From an uncultured bacterium (lineage in GTDB: Bacteria; Bacillota; Clostridia; Lachnospirales; Lachnospiraceae), in NCBI GenBank assembly GCA_947088515.1, contig CAMUHA010000009.1, forward strand, positions 1 through 36,314: 36,314 nt of DNA, read 5' to 3'. This document shows positions 1 through 7,705 of the stretch, in pieces. The position numbers and the translations under genes were made by a program. The notes below the pieces were generated by a model, which saw nothing but the letters and a program-made list of their open reading frames with translations, searched no databases and was not told where the DNA came from. Every line of letters begins with the position of its first letter. Positions within the stretch are counted from its first letter, which is position 1.

Positions 1-50
1 TTGAAATGACGGAGTCAGAGTCCGTTGCCTTACCGTTTGGCGATAGCCCA
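1..50 (-). tRNA. tRNA-Gln (anticodon CUG), 5' part, cut by window edge
   Basis: Read on the minus strand from position 50, the sequence begins TGGGCTATCGCC, the acceptor 5' strand and D-stem start of a glutamine tRNA. A D loop, an anticodon stem ACGGA/TCCGT and the seven-base loop CTCTGAC follow, giving anticodon CUG (reads CAG). The T arm and 3' acceptor strand lie outside the window to the left. A promoter just upstream supports transcription leftward out of the window. Confidence 0.9.
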
Positions 51-65
51 TCAATCACTTTACAT

Positions 66-94
66 ATTGTACTAAATTATTTAGTTTTTTGCAA
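66..94 (-). promoter_or_regulatory. Promoter for tRNA-Gln
   Basis: On the minus strand, TTGCAA (89-94) and TACAAT (66-71) are separated by 17 bases. The expected start lies about nine bases before the tRNA 5' end at 50. The spacer contains a perfect 6+1+6 palindrome (72-84). Inferred from consensus match and spacing. Confidence 0.55.
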
Positions 95-166
95 GCAAAA
101 AAATGAAAATATTTTTATAAATATTGTCTATTTTTTTGTGCAAAATACACAAAGATTGTTACTTTT

Positions 167-195
167 TTGACATGCTGTATTTTTTTTAATACTTT
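167..195 (+). promoter_or_regulatory. Candidate promoter for the DUF1905/C39-like gene
   Basis: A perfect -35 box TTGACA (167-172), a 17-base spacer and a weaker -10 box TACTTT (190-195) sit in very AT-rich DNA. The implied leader is about 95 bases. Between this promoter and the gene I see only the operator-like site at 253-267 and the ribosome binding site. Confidence 0.45.
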
Positions 196-252
196 AACTA
201 ATTAATAAAAAAAGTAGTTTTCAAGTCTTTAAAAATCTGTTATCGTTTAGTT

Positions 253-267
253 ACGAAAGCGTTTACT
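253..267 (+). promoter_or_regulatory. cre-like operator (CcpA/LacI-family type)
   Basis: ACGAAAGCGTTTACT fits the Gram-positive catabolite-responsive element consensus WTGNAANCGNWNNCW except that C replaces the T at the second position. It lies downstream of the candidate promoter and about 30 bases before the start codon at 298, where a bound repressor would act as a roadblock. One match to a degenerate consensus is weak evidence. Confidence 0.25.
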
Positions 268-297
268 AATACATTCCATCACCAGGAGGTTACAATT

Positions 298-909
298 ATG
301 AGGTATTTCTTTAATGGCAAAATTGAAAAAGTGGAAAACATTTATACTATCCGCATTCCTTTTAATGTCTGGGAAGTCTGCAAGCAGCGGGATGTGATCA
401 AAGCTGCGCTGGTTCTTGACAACAAAATCATTGATTGCGAACTTCTCCCTGAAGAAAAAGGGAATTACAAAATTCACTTACAGGAAGAAGATGTTTCCCA
501 TATTGACATCAATAAAGTACACAAAATTCTTCTCCACATCACTGGAAGCCTGATTCATATGAATCAGAACAGCCCCTACAGCTTTGATAAGCCTATTCGA
601 AAAATCGACAAAATTGATATCATTATCCAACCTGAAGACGGACTTTGCGGTCAGACCTGCGTTGCTATGCTTGCCGGCATCACCATTGCTGAGGTCATCA
701 GTGTTATGGACTGCCGTGAGTGGCAGGCTACCATGGGCCGTGTAATTTCTGCTTTAAATTATTATGGCATTGACCACAGTGACGTCATTGTTTACACAGA
801 AGGCTTGGAAGCTTCTCTTCCAAAATGCTGTATCCTTATGGAGAAAATGGGACGGTACTGTCATTATCTGGTACACTATGACGGCAAATTTTTTGATTCT
901 ACTCTCTGA
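298..909 (+). CDS. DUF1905-like / C39-like cysteine peptidase fusion, ending at an in-frame TGA
   Basis: The 203-residue product has two parts. Residues 1-85 resemble DUF1905: a small beta-rich fold with an IPFNVW segment and a PEEKGNYKIHL strand. Residues 107-203 resemble a papain-fold C39-like domain. The presumed nucleophile is Cys117 in GLCGQTC, the histidine is His189 in CHYLVHYDGK, and Asp200 may complete the triad. No signal peptide or membrane segment is visible, so it is probably cytoplasmic. The start is fixed by an AGGAGG six bases upstream. The frame stays open past the TGA (907-909) for 19 more codons to a TAA at 967-969, encoding IIPEYDISKLLGYLEIKVD, which reads as the natural C-terminus. 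The TGA therefore looks like a recent nonsense change or a base error. The substrate is unknown, and the domain calls rest on motif resemblance only. Confidence 0.6.
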   Translation: MRYFFNGKIEKVENIYTIRIPFNVWEVCKQRDVIKAALVLDNKIIDCELLPEEKGNYKIHLQEEDVSHIDINKVHKILLHITGSLIHMNQNSPYSFDKPIRKIDKIDIIIQPEDGLCGQTCVAMLAGITIAEVISVMDCREWQATMGRVISALNYYGIDHSDVIVYTEGLEASLPKCCILMEKMGRYCHYLVHYDGKFFDSTL

Positions 910-983
910 ATTATTCCCGAATATGACATTAGTAAACTTCTGGGCTATCTGGAAATCAAAGTTGATTAATCTGATATCTTAAG

Positions 984-1020
984 ACAGCCTCCGGCTATTG
1001 ACCCGGAGGCTGTTATTATA
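984..1020 (+). terminator. Intrinsic terminator between convergent genes
   Basis: An 11-bp perfect stem ACAGCCTCCGG/CCGGAGGCTGT (984-994 with 1003-1013) and an 8-base loop are followed by TATTATATATTTA. The T-rich side favours ending the plus-strand gene. The same hairpin is the only structure downstream of glnN, so it may serve both directions. Confidence 0.8.
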
Positions 1021-1052
1021 TATTTATACAAACACCCTTTGCTGTCTATTAA

Positions 1053-3164
1053 TCATACCTCGAATATCAGGTCTCCATAAGTCGGCATCGGCCATACCTC
1101 TTTATCCACCAGCATTTCTGCCGCATCCACTGGCGCCCTAAGTTCGTCCATAGCATTTTTCACTTCATCTTTATAATAAAAAGCCCTTTCTTTTGCATTG
1201 TTTATAGTGCCTGCTTTGGCCTCTGCCTTCTTAAGTTTTGTTAAAGCCGCTTTCATATCCGCAAGCTTTTCTGAAACCTCCTGTAAAATTGATATCTGGA
1301 CAGACGCATCTGCTCCCGCTTCTTTTACAGCAATTACTGTGTCTGCAAGCGTTTTTGTATAACGCACCACGGCAGGAATTATCTGTTTTGAAGCCATATC
1401 TATCATGGTAAGCGCCTCAATGTTAATCGTCTTTGCGTATATTTCATATAAAACCTCTTCACGGGATTCCAATTCCGCTTTAGTAAAAATACCAAACTTC
1501 TTAAACAAATTGACAGATTTATCAGTTGTAAGAGTATCCACCGCCTCAACCATGGACTTAATATTGGGAAGGCCTCTTCTTTCCGCCTCAACTACCCATT
1601 CATCTGAATATCCATCTCCATTAAATATGATTCTCTGATGCTTGGTAAGATATTCTTTTATCAGGTCATGGACTGCCAGGTCAAAATCATCTGCCTTTTC
1701 CAGAATATCTGCCGCTTCGCAAAATGCCTCCGCAACAATAGCATTCAAAATCGTATTAGGGCTGGCAACAGAATCAGCTGACCCAACCATACGGAATTCA
1801 AATTTATTCCCTGTAAACGCAAAGGGGGAAGTTCTGTTTCTGTCTGTTGCATCCTTCACAAAATCAGGCAGCGTAGATACTCCGGTTTCCAGTTTGCCCC
1901 CTTCCAGGCACCTGGCCGCCTCTCCGGTTTCCACCAGCTGCTTAACCACATCCTCCAGCTGTTCCCCAAGAAAGATAGAGATAATAGCCGGAGGCGCTTC
2001 ATTTGCCCCCAGTCTGTGGTCATTCCCCACGTCAGAAGCGCTTTGACGGAGCAAATCCGCGTGAATATCTACCGCCTTAACCACACAGGCTAATACCAAT
2101 AAAAACTGAATGTTTTCATTGGGCGTCTCCCCAGGGTCAAGTAAATTTACACCATTATCAGTTGCAAGTGACCAGTTATTATGCTTACCGGAACCATTCA
2201 CACCTGCAAAAGGCTTCTCATGAAGGAGACAGGTTAAACCATGGCGCCCTGCCACTTTTTTCATAGTCTCCATCACCAGCTGATTATGGTCCACGGCAAT
2301 GTTAGCTGTTTCATAAATAGCCGCCAGCTCATGCTGCGCAGGAGCCACTTCATTATGCTGGGTTTTGGCTGTAACGCCCAGTTTCCACAGCTCAATATTC
2401 AAATCCTTCATAAATGCACCGATACGTTCCCGGATCGTTCCAAAATAATGGTCCTCCAGTTCCTGGCCTTTGGGAGCTGGCGCTCCAAACAAGGTACGCC
2501 CGGTAAAAACAAGGTCTGGCCTTTTTAAATACTTATCCCGGTCCACCAGAAAGTATTCCTGTTCCGGCCCTACACTGGCAACTACCCTTTTTGCTTCTGA
2601 ATTTTTAAACAGCTTTACAATACGCAACGCCTGCTCGCTTATTGCTTCCATAGAGCGGAGCAAAGGTGTTTTTTTATCCAGCGCCTCCCCTTTATAAGAG
2701 CAGAAAGCTGTGGGAACACAGAGAATCACTCCTGTAGCGTCTTCTTTTAAAAAAGCAGGAGAGGTCATATCCCATGCAGTATATCCTCTGGCTTCAAAAG
2801 TAGCCCGCAGTCCGCCGGAGGGAAAAGAAGAAGCATCTGGTTCACCTTTAATCAGCTCTTTTCCAGAAAATTCCATCAGCATTTTTCCGTTTTCATCCGG
2901 GTGGGAAACAAAAGAATCGTGCTTCTCCGCTGTAATTCCCGTAAGTGGCTGAAACCAGTGGGTATAATGGGTAGCCCCATTTTCCACTGCCCAATCCTTC
3001 ATCTCTTTGGCTACAACATCCGCAGTAGCCAAAGACAATTCACCCCCATTATCCATTACCCATACAACTTCCTTATACACGTTTTTAGGCAGGCGTTCTT
3101 TCATCACTGCACGGGTAAATACCTTACTGGCAAAAAGTTCCTCAACATTAATAACTTCGTTCAT
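1053..3164 (-). CDS. glnN: Glutamine synthetase type III (GlnN)
   Basis: Makes glutamine from glutamate, ammonia and ATP in the cytoplasm. The 703-residue length fits the large GSIII class. Recognisable motifs are FPSGGLRATFEARGYTAWD (the GSIII signature), GPEQEYFLVD, HNEVAPAQHELA for metal and substrate binding, NGSGKHNNWS, and NEAPPAIISIFLG. The frame is open to an ATG at 3194, but that codon has no ribosome binding site and lies at the T-run of a terminator. The ATG at 3164 has AAAGGGAG six bases upstream, so I use it. The gene stands alone with its own promoter and a leader that looks like an antitermination switch. A second, unrelated-class synthetase (glnA) lies at 16006-17436. Confidence 0.95.
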   Translation of the reverse strand: MNEVINVEELFASKVFTRAVMKERLPKNVYKEVVWVMDNGGELSLATADVVAKEMKDWAVENGATHYTHWFQPLTGITAEKHDSFVSHPDENGKMLMEFSGKELIKGEPDASSFPSGGLRATFEARGYTAWDMTSPAFLKEDATGVILCVPTAFCSYKGEALDKKTPLLRSMEAISEQALRIVKLFKNSEAKRVVASVGPEQEYFLVDRDKYLKRPDLVFTGRTLFGAPAPKGQELEDHYFGTIRERIGAFMKDLNIELWKLGVTAKTQHNEVAPAQHELAAIYETANIAVDHNQLVMETMKKVAGRHGLTCLLHEKPFAGVNGSGKHNNWSLATDNGVNLLDPGETPNENIQFLLVLACVVKAVDIHADLLRQSASDVGNDHRLGANEAPPAIISIFLGEQLEDVVKQLVETGEAARCLEGGKLETGVSTLPDFVKDATDRNRTSPFAFTGNKFEFRMVGSADSVASPNTILNAIVAEAFCEAADILEKADDFDLAVHDLIKEYLTKHQRIIFNGDGYSDEWVVEAERRGLPNIKSMVEAVDTLTTDKSVNLFKKFGIFTKAELESREEVLYEIYAKTINIEALTMIDMASKQIIPAVVRYTKTLADTVIAVKEAGADASVQISILQEVSEKLADMKAALTKLKKAEAKAGTINNAKERAFYYKDEVKNAMDELRAPVDAAEMLVDKEVWPMPTYGDLIFEV

Positions 3165-3195
3165 TTTTAAGCTCCCTTTCCTGTTTTCATTCATG

Positions 3196-3229
3196 AAAAA
3201 ATAAAAAATGCCCCAAATTACATTGGAAC
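3196..3229 (-). terminator. Leader terminator upstream of glnN
   Basis: On the minus strand, GTTCCAA (3223-3229) pairs with TTGGGGC (3210-3216), using two G-U pairs and a six-base loop. It is followed by a T-rich tract (ATTTTTTATTTTTT). The hairpin ends 46 bases before the glnN ATG and lies downstream of the predicted glnN promoter, so it would stop transcription before the gene unless it is opened. Confidence 0.65.
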
Positions 3230-3267
3230 ATCTTTGTTCAGAATTTATTTTAGAAGTTCTTCCTTCT
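3226..3267 (-). promoter_or_regulatory. Two-hairpin antitermination element (ANTAR-type) in the glnN leader
   Basis: On the minus strand the leader starts with hairpin P1 (AGAAG/CTTCT, loop GAAGAA, 3252-3267). Twelve bases later comes hairpin P2 (GAAC/GTTC, loop AAAGAT, 3226-3239). Both loops have six bases, and P2 has A at loop position 1 and G at position 4. The 3' arm of P2 is also the 5' arm of the terminator, so the two structures exclude each other. This is the arrangement recognised by ANTAR proteins such as EutV and NasR. P1 deviates, with G at loop position 1, and no ANTAR gene is in the window. Confidence 0.5.
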
Positions 3268-3275
3268 TTTTCATA

Positions 3276-3304
3276 AAGATACCGTATAATCCGTTAAATT
3301 GCAA
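3276..3304 (-). promoter_or_regulatory. glnN: Candidate promoter for glnN
   Basis: TTGCAA (3299-3304), a 17-base spacer and TATCTT (3276-3281) on the minus strand. The expected start, about 3269, lies just before the first leader hairpin, so the transcript would begin with the antitermination element. Each box matches consensus at four of six bases. Confidence 0.45.
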
Positions 3305-3337
3305 TACCTTTTTTTAGTTTTTAAATACTTCTGCACA

Positions 3338-4567
3338 TTATGTCTGTTTACGGACCCTTAATATATCATACTTTTTTGCCTCTCCACTTAATTCTACCCA
3401 CAATATCTGTCTGGAATGAGGGGCGCTTTCCACTGCCTCACCTTCCAAAGTGGTCATTGACAAAACCTGCACCTTAATGTTTTGCCCGTCCGGCTTCATA
3501 ATTTCTATCTGCTCCCCCACACAAAACTTATTTTTCTGTTCTATGCGAACATGCCCTTCATCAGATATTTCTTCCACCATTCCAAGATAAGCATACTCAT
3601 TGACGTAAGTGTTATTATCATAAATCTGAGTACTTTCATCCGGCTTTCCAAAATAAAATCCAGTGGTAAACTGACGATAAGTGCACTTTGCAATTTCCTT
3701 CCGGTACCATTCCATATTAGAACGGTATTTATCCTCTGATTCCAGATAGTCGTCAATTGCCTTTCGGTATGTTCTTGCCACCGCCGCCACATACAGTGCA
3801 GTTTTCATTCTGCCTTCTATTTTAAAGCTGTCTATGCCGGCATCTATCATTTCAGGAATATATTCTATCATGCACAGGTCTTTGGAATTAAAAATGTAGG
3901 TTCCTCTTTCATTCTCATAAACCGGAAGATATTCTCCCGGCCGTTTTTACTCTACCACAGCGTACTTCCATCTGCAGGGGTGGGTACAGGCTCCCTGATT
4001 GGCATCCCGTCCTGTAAAATAACTGCTAAGCAGACATCTCCCAGAATAAGAGATACACATTGCCCCATGAATAAAGCTTTCTATTTCCATCTCCTGCGGA
4101 ATTTTTTCCCGGATTTCTTTTATTTCCTTCAGAGAAAGCTCCCTTGCGGAAACCACTCGTTTTGCCCCCATCTTATGCCAGAAAAGATAAGTCATATAAT
4201 TGGTGTTATTTGCCTGAGTGGAAATATGGATGTCTATTTGGGGACAGATTTCTTTTGCAAGCGCAAACATACCTGGGTCTGCAATAATCAGTGCATCTGG
4301 TTCCATCTCCTGCAGCTCCCTGAAATATTCTTTTGCCCCTTCAATATCGCTATTGTGGGCTAAAATATTTGCCGTCACATGTACTTTTACGCCATGAGAA
4401 TGCGCAAAATCAATTCCTTGCCGCATCTCCTGCCTGGAAAAATTTTTTGCTTTGGCACGCAGTCCAAAGGCTTCACCACCTATATAAACCGCATCGGCCC
4501 CAAACAGCACTGCTGTCTTTAAAACCTCCAGAGAGCTGGCAGGTATCAAAAGCTCAGGTCTACGCAT
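3338..4567 (-). pseudogene. trhP: tRNA U34 hydroxylation protein TrhP (peptidase U32 family), interrupted by one TAA
   Basis: Read through, this is one 410-codon frame. The N-terminal half is a U32 domain (LLIPASSLEVLKTAVLFGAD, then SGRCLLSSYF, then NQGACTHPCRW with the family's conserved cysteines). The C-terminal half continues IDAGIDSFKIEGRMK. A single TAA at 3947-3949 follows WKYAVVE. The same frame continues without a shift as KRPGEYLPVYENERGTYIF. The stop probably replaces GAA. The next ATG (3871) has no ribosome binding site, so the second half is unlikely to be translated on its own. TrhP makes 5-hydroxyuridine at tRNA position 34, using prephenate. Its neighbour trmR methylates that product, as in the yrrM-yrrN-yrrO order of Bacillus. 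The stop could instead be a sequencing error. Confidence 0.85.
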
Positions 4568-4608
4568 TTTTCCTTCTCCCTTTTCATGCAGAAATCAGTT
4601 TCTAAAAA

Positions 4609-5256
4609 TTATTGTTTAATTTTCACGCTTATAGTTACCCCGTCCTCCACTGGAAGTATATCTGTTTGCAGCTGCCCGTTATGTTTAAGCGCATAAAGAT
4701 ATTCCCGCATCCTGCTGTGGATTGTACGGTCCCTTCTAGTTACCGCAAAGCGTGATTCCATCACATCCCCATCCTGAAGGACATTATCCGTAACCAGCAC
4801 CCCTCCTTCAGGCATCAGCCTTAAGATATCCGGAAGAAAGTGAATATATTGCCCCTTTGCAGCATCCATAAAGATAAAATCATATGGTCCTTCCAGCTCT
4901 TTTAAAATCTGAAACGCATCGCCTGCAAGAAGGGTAATTTCTTTTTCCCTGCCCGCTTTTTTGAAATTCTCCAGTGCCAGAGGAATTCTTTTTTCGTATT
5001 TTTCTATTGTGGTAATTTTACAGTCCTCTGGCCCATACTCTTTCATAAGCAATGCGGAAAATCCAATGGCTGTTCCAACCTCCAAAATCTTTCCCGGCTT
5101 TTTCATTGCAAGTAAAAGCTTTAAAAGGCTCTGGACCTGCGGCCTTATTACAGGCACCCCCGTTTTTAGCGCTAGCTGCTCCAAATCATTCAAAAAAGGA
5201 GTGTTGCCCGTATCAAACGAGCTGATAAACACATTGACCCTTTCATCCGTAATCAC
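4609..5256 (-). CDS. trmR: tRNA 5-hydroxyuridine methyltransferase TrmR (O-methyltransferase family 3)
   Basis: A 215-residue SAM-dependent O-methyltransferase. The SAM-binding segment is GKILEVGTAIGFSALLMKEY, followed by an acidic residue in TIEKYEKR, then YDFIFMDAAKGQY and GGVLVTDNVL, typical of the metal-dependent COMT-like fold. In Bacillus the orthologue (YrrM) converts 5-hydroxyuridine 34 of tRNA to 5-methoxyuridine. The adjacent U32-family gene, which would supply the substrate, supports that role over a small-molecule methyltransferase. The start codon is GTG (5256), with AAGGGTG upstream. The gap to the MltG-like gene is 16 bases, so the two are probably co-transcribed. Confidence 0.85.
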   Translation of the reverse strand: MITDERVNVFISSFDTGNTPFLNDLEQLALKTGVPVIRPQVQSLLKLLLAMKKPGKILEVGTAIGFSALLMKEYGPEDCKITTIEKYEKRIPLALENFKKAGREKEITLLAGDAFQILKELEGPYDFIFMDAAKGQYIHFLPDILRLMPEGGVLVTDNVLQDGDVMESRFAVTRRDRTIHSRMREYLYALKHNGQLQTDILPVEDGVTISVKIKQ

Positions 5257-5272
5257 AATCTATCACCCTTTA

Positions 5273-5656
5273 TCACTCTTCACTTTCCTTTTCAGAAGAA
5301 GTGGACATAATTTCCAGCATTTGTTCCGCTGTCATATCCGTACTTAAATCATAAATACCTGGAAGTATTTTTTTGTGGTGGGCAGAAAGCAATTCCTGGA
5401 CAATAAACAGATTTGCATCCTCAATCAGCCCTTTTTCTTCCAGCATCCCAGCAATTTCTTTTATGGACATATCCGCACCAACGCCTATTGTCATTGTTCT
5501 TCCGTCTGAAACAGATACCGGCTCATCCGCAAACACCCGGTAGCCAAAGTCATATGCCGTCACAGCGCCGCGAAAAACAAACACTACAAACGCCGCAATA
5601 ACCGCAACCTTTACTATCAGTTCCAGCATAGTAACTATCAAATATTTTGCATTCAT
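5273..5656 (-). CDS. Short MltG/YceG-like membrane protein without catalytic domain
   Basis: 127 residues with one N-terminal membrane segment (about 8-30). The following domain has the signature of the MltG N-terminal LysM-like module: TIGVGADMSIKEIAGMLEEK, then GLIEDANLFIVQELLSAHH and LPGIYDLSTDMTAEQMLEIM. MltG is an endolytic murein transglycosylase of about 340 residues. Here the catalytic region with its glutamate is absent, and no remnant follows before trmR. In Bacillus, mltG precedes yrrM, so the position is right but the protein is reduced. It may bind or position septal peptidoglycan components rather than cut glycan; that is inference. Confidence 0.65.
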   Translation of the reverse strand: MNAKYLIVTMLELIVKVAVIAAFVVFVFRGAVTAYDFGYRVFADEPVSVSDGRTMTIGVGADMSIKEIAGMLEEKGLIEDANLFIVQELLSAHHKKILPGIYDLSTDMTAEQMLEIMSTSSEKESEE

Positions 5657-5688
5657 GAAAATACCGTCCCTTTCCCAGAGTCTGCAGG

Positions 5689-6021
5689 CTATTCAAAGTC
5701 CAGCTCTTCAGTAATAAATACATTGATTTCCTGCATCAGCCTGCAAAAAGCCAGCTCTGCCTTAAGGAAATCATCTACCACTGGATTTTCCCGGAATTTT
5801 TCATACTCTTTTTCAAAGGCTCCCATTTTATCAAAAAGTTCATTCACCTGTGTTGTGTTTTGTATCTCAAAATTCCGCTGCCGGAACTCATTGACCCTGT
5901 CAAAAAGCTCTGGTGTCTTCTTTATTCTCTCCAGCTGTTCAAAATAGTTTTTGTAAGTATCTGTATTTTTAATCGCTCCCACAAATCTTTCAGCCGCTTC
6001 TTCCATTTGTTTGTCTTTCAC
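5689..6021 (-). CDS. YlbF/YmcA family regulator
   Basis: A 110-residue, largely helical and charged protein (VNEFRQRNFEIQNTTQVNEL, EKEYEKFRENPVVDDFLKAE) of the YlbF/YmcA (RicA/RicF) family. In Bacillus such proteins form a complex that promotes RNase Y-dependent mRNA maturation. Its place directly after rnj fits an RNA-processing role. The start is GTG at 6021, with AAGGAG nine bases upstream. The gap to the rnj stop is 13 bases. It lacks the cysteines that hold Fe-S clusters in the Bacillus complex, so mechanism may differ. Confidence 0.75.
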   Translation of the reverse strand: MKDKQMEEAAERFVGAIKNTDTYKNYFEQLERIKKTPELFDRVNEFRQRNFEIQNTTQVNELFDKMGAFEKEYEKFRENPVVDDFLKAELAFCRLMQEINVFITEELDFE

Positions 6022-6034
6022 GATGGTAATCTCC

Positions 6035-7705
6035 TTATATTTCCATTATAATAGGCAGAATCATGGGACGTCTTTTGGTTTTTTTCCATACATATTCACC
6101 CAGAGAATCCTTAATGGAACTTTTCAATTTACCCCAGTCAGCTACACCCCTGCTAAGGCAGCCGTCCACCGCTTCATTTACAACGACCCTGGCTTCATCC
6201 ATTAATTCGTCTGATTCTCTGACATACACAAATCCTCTTGATACAATATCCGGTCCGCTAACCAATTCATCTGTAGCTCCGTCAAGCCCAAGCACTACTA
6301 TCAAAATACCATCCTCTGCAAGGTGCTGCCTGTCACGGAGAACAATATTACCGACATCCCCTACGCCAAGTCCGTCCACCAGAATATCGCCTACTGGCAC
6401 CTTGCCCGTAATCTGCGCCTTATCTTCTGTCAGCTCCAGCACATCTCCTGACTGCAGTATAAAAATATTTTCTTTGGCATAACCCAGCTCTCTTGCAACC
6501 TTAGCCTGCGCCTTCAAATGTTTATATTCACCGTGAACAGGAATTGCATACTTAGGACGCACCAGAGTGTAAATCAGTTTGATTTCCTCCTGGCAGGCAT
6601 GTCCTGAAACATGCACATCCTGGAATATCACATCTGCTCCTTTAAGCAAAAGCTCATTAATCACATTTGTAACTGCCTTTTCATTTCCAGGAATAGGATT
6701 TGAGGAAAAAATAACTGTGTCCTTTGGTCCAATTGAAATTTTTTTATGGTTATCCTCGGCCATCCGGCTTAAAGCTGCCATGCTCTCCCCCTGACTGCCA
6801 GTTGTAATAATAACCGTTTTTTCATCAGGATAGTTTTTCAGCTGTTCAATGTCAATTAACGTATTCTCCGGAACGCTAAGATACCCCAGTGTAGTGGCCG
6901 TTTCAATAATATTTACCATGCTCCGGCCTTCCACAACTACTTTTCGTTCAAATTTATATGCAGAATTGATTATCTGCCTGACTCTGTCCACATTGGAAGC
7001 AAATGTTGCAATAATAATCCGGGTGTTTTTATGCTCCTGGAAAAGGGTATCGAATGTTTTGCCAACTGTACGCTCTGAAGGGGTAAATCCCGGCCTTTCC
7101 GCATTTGTAGAATCACACATCAGCGCCAGCACGCCCTTTTTCCCGATTTCTGCAAATCGCTGTAAATCAATGGCATCCCCAAATACCGGTGTATAATCAA
7201 CTTTAAAATCCCCGGTGTGAATAACAATACCTGCAGGTGAATAAATAGCCAGAGCTGCCGCATCCACAATGCTGTGATTTGTTTTAATAAACTCAATACG
7301 GAATTTGCCCAAATTAATAGATTGTCCAAATTTAACTACTTTCCGTTTTGTATTATTCGTTAAATTATGTTCCTTTAATTTATTTTCAATTATTCCCATG
7401 GTGAGCTTTGTGGCATAAATCGGAACATTAATATCCCGCAGCACATAAGGCAGAGCGCCTATATGGTCTTCATGCCCATGGGTGATAACAAACCCTTTCA
7501 CCTTCTCCACATTGTTTTTTAAATAAGTTACATCCGGTATCACCAGGTCAATCCCAAGCATATCATCTTCCGGAAAAGAAAGACCGCAGTCCACCACAAT
7601 AATGCTGTCTTCATACTCAAAGGCAATAATGTTCATGCCAATCTGCTCAAAACCTCCAAGGGGGATTACCTTCAGTCCTGAGCTGCTTTTTTCATTTTTC
7701 TTCAA
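6035..7705 (-). CDS. rnj: Ribonuclease J
   Basis: A metallo-beta-lactamase/beta-CASP ribonuclease of 556 residues with 5'-3' exonuclease and endonuclease activity in mRNA turnover and rRNA maturation. The catalytic metal motif HGHEDH is at residues 76-81. Further conserved blocks are VIHTGDFKVDYTP, LMCDSTNAERPGFTPSE, the beta-CASP segment TTGSQGESMAALSRMA and the C-terminal VHVSGHACQEE and PVHGEYKHL. The start is TTG at 7705, with GGAGG nine bases upstream; no better ATG exists near it. The length is usual for the family. It sits between the DUF1292 gene and ylbF in a cluster typical of Clostridia. Confidence 0.95.
   Translation of the reverse strand: MKKNEKSSSGLKVIPLGGFEQIGMNIIAFEYEDSIIVVDCGLSFPEDDMLGIDLVIPDVTYLKNNVEKVKGFVITHGHEDHIGALPYVLRDINVPIYATKLTMGIIENKLKEHNLTNNTKRKVVKFGQSINLGKFRIEFIKTNHSIVDAAALAIYSPAGIVIHTGDFKVDYTPVFGDAIDLQRFAEIGKKGVLALMCDSTNAERPGFTPSERTVGKTFDTLFQEHKNTRIIIATFASNVDRVRQIINSAYKFERKVVVEGRSMVNIIETATTLGYLSVPENTLIDIEQLKNYPDEKTVIITTGSQGESMAALSRMAEDNHKKISIGPKDTVIFSSNPIPGNEKAVTNVINELLLKGADVIFQDVHVSGHACQEEIKLIYTLVRPKYAIPVHGEYKHLKAQAKVARELGYAKENIFILQSGDVLELTEDKAQITGKVPVGDILVDGLGVGDVGNIVLRDRQHLAEDGILIVVLGLDGATDELVSGPDIVSRGFVYVRESDELMDEARVVVNEAVDGCLSRGVADWGKLKSSIKDSLGEYVWKKTKRRPMILPIIMEI

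Noticed and set aside
298..969. TGA as selenocysteine or evidence of a changed genetic code
   Set aside because: The position is not a catalytic redox site and I see no SECIS-like hairpin directly after it. TGA is a normal stop elsewhere (for example glnN), and the other interrupted gene has TAA.
764..982. Plus-strand frame overlapping the end of the C39-like gene
   Set aside because: It is in a different frame, has no ribosome binding site and overlaps the catalytic region; the in-frame continuation after the TGA explains the remaining sequence better.
3164..3194. Earlier ATG giving a ten-residue longer GlnN
   Set aside because: It has no ribosome binding site and lies at the T-run of the leader terminator, while the ATG at 3164 has a good site.
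1405..3204. Several plus-strand open frames opposite glnN
   Set aside because: They lie wholly antisense to a well-conserved gene, lack ribosome binding sites and read as low-complexity translations.
3338..3871. Second half of trhP as an independent U32 gene
   Set aside because: The ATG at 3871 has no ribosome binding site, and 25 upstream codons in the same frame read as family sequence, so this is one interrupted gene.
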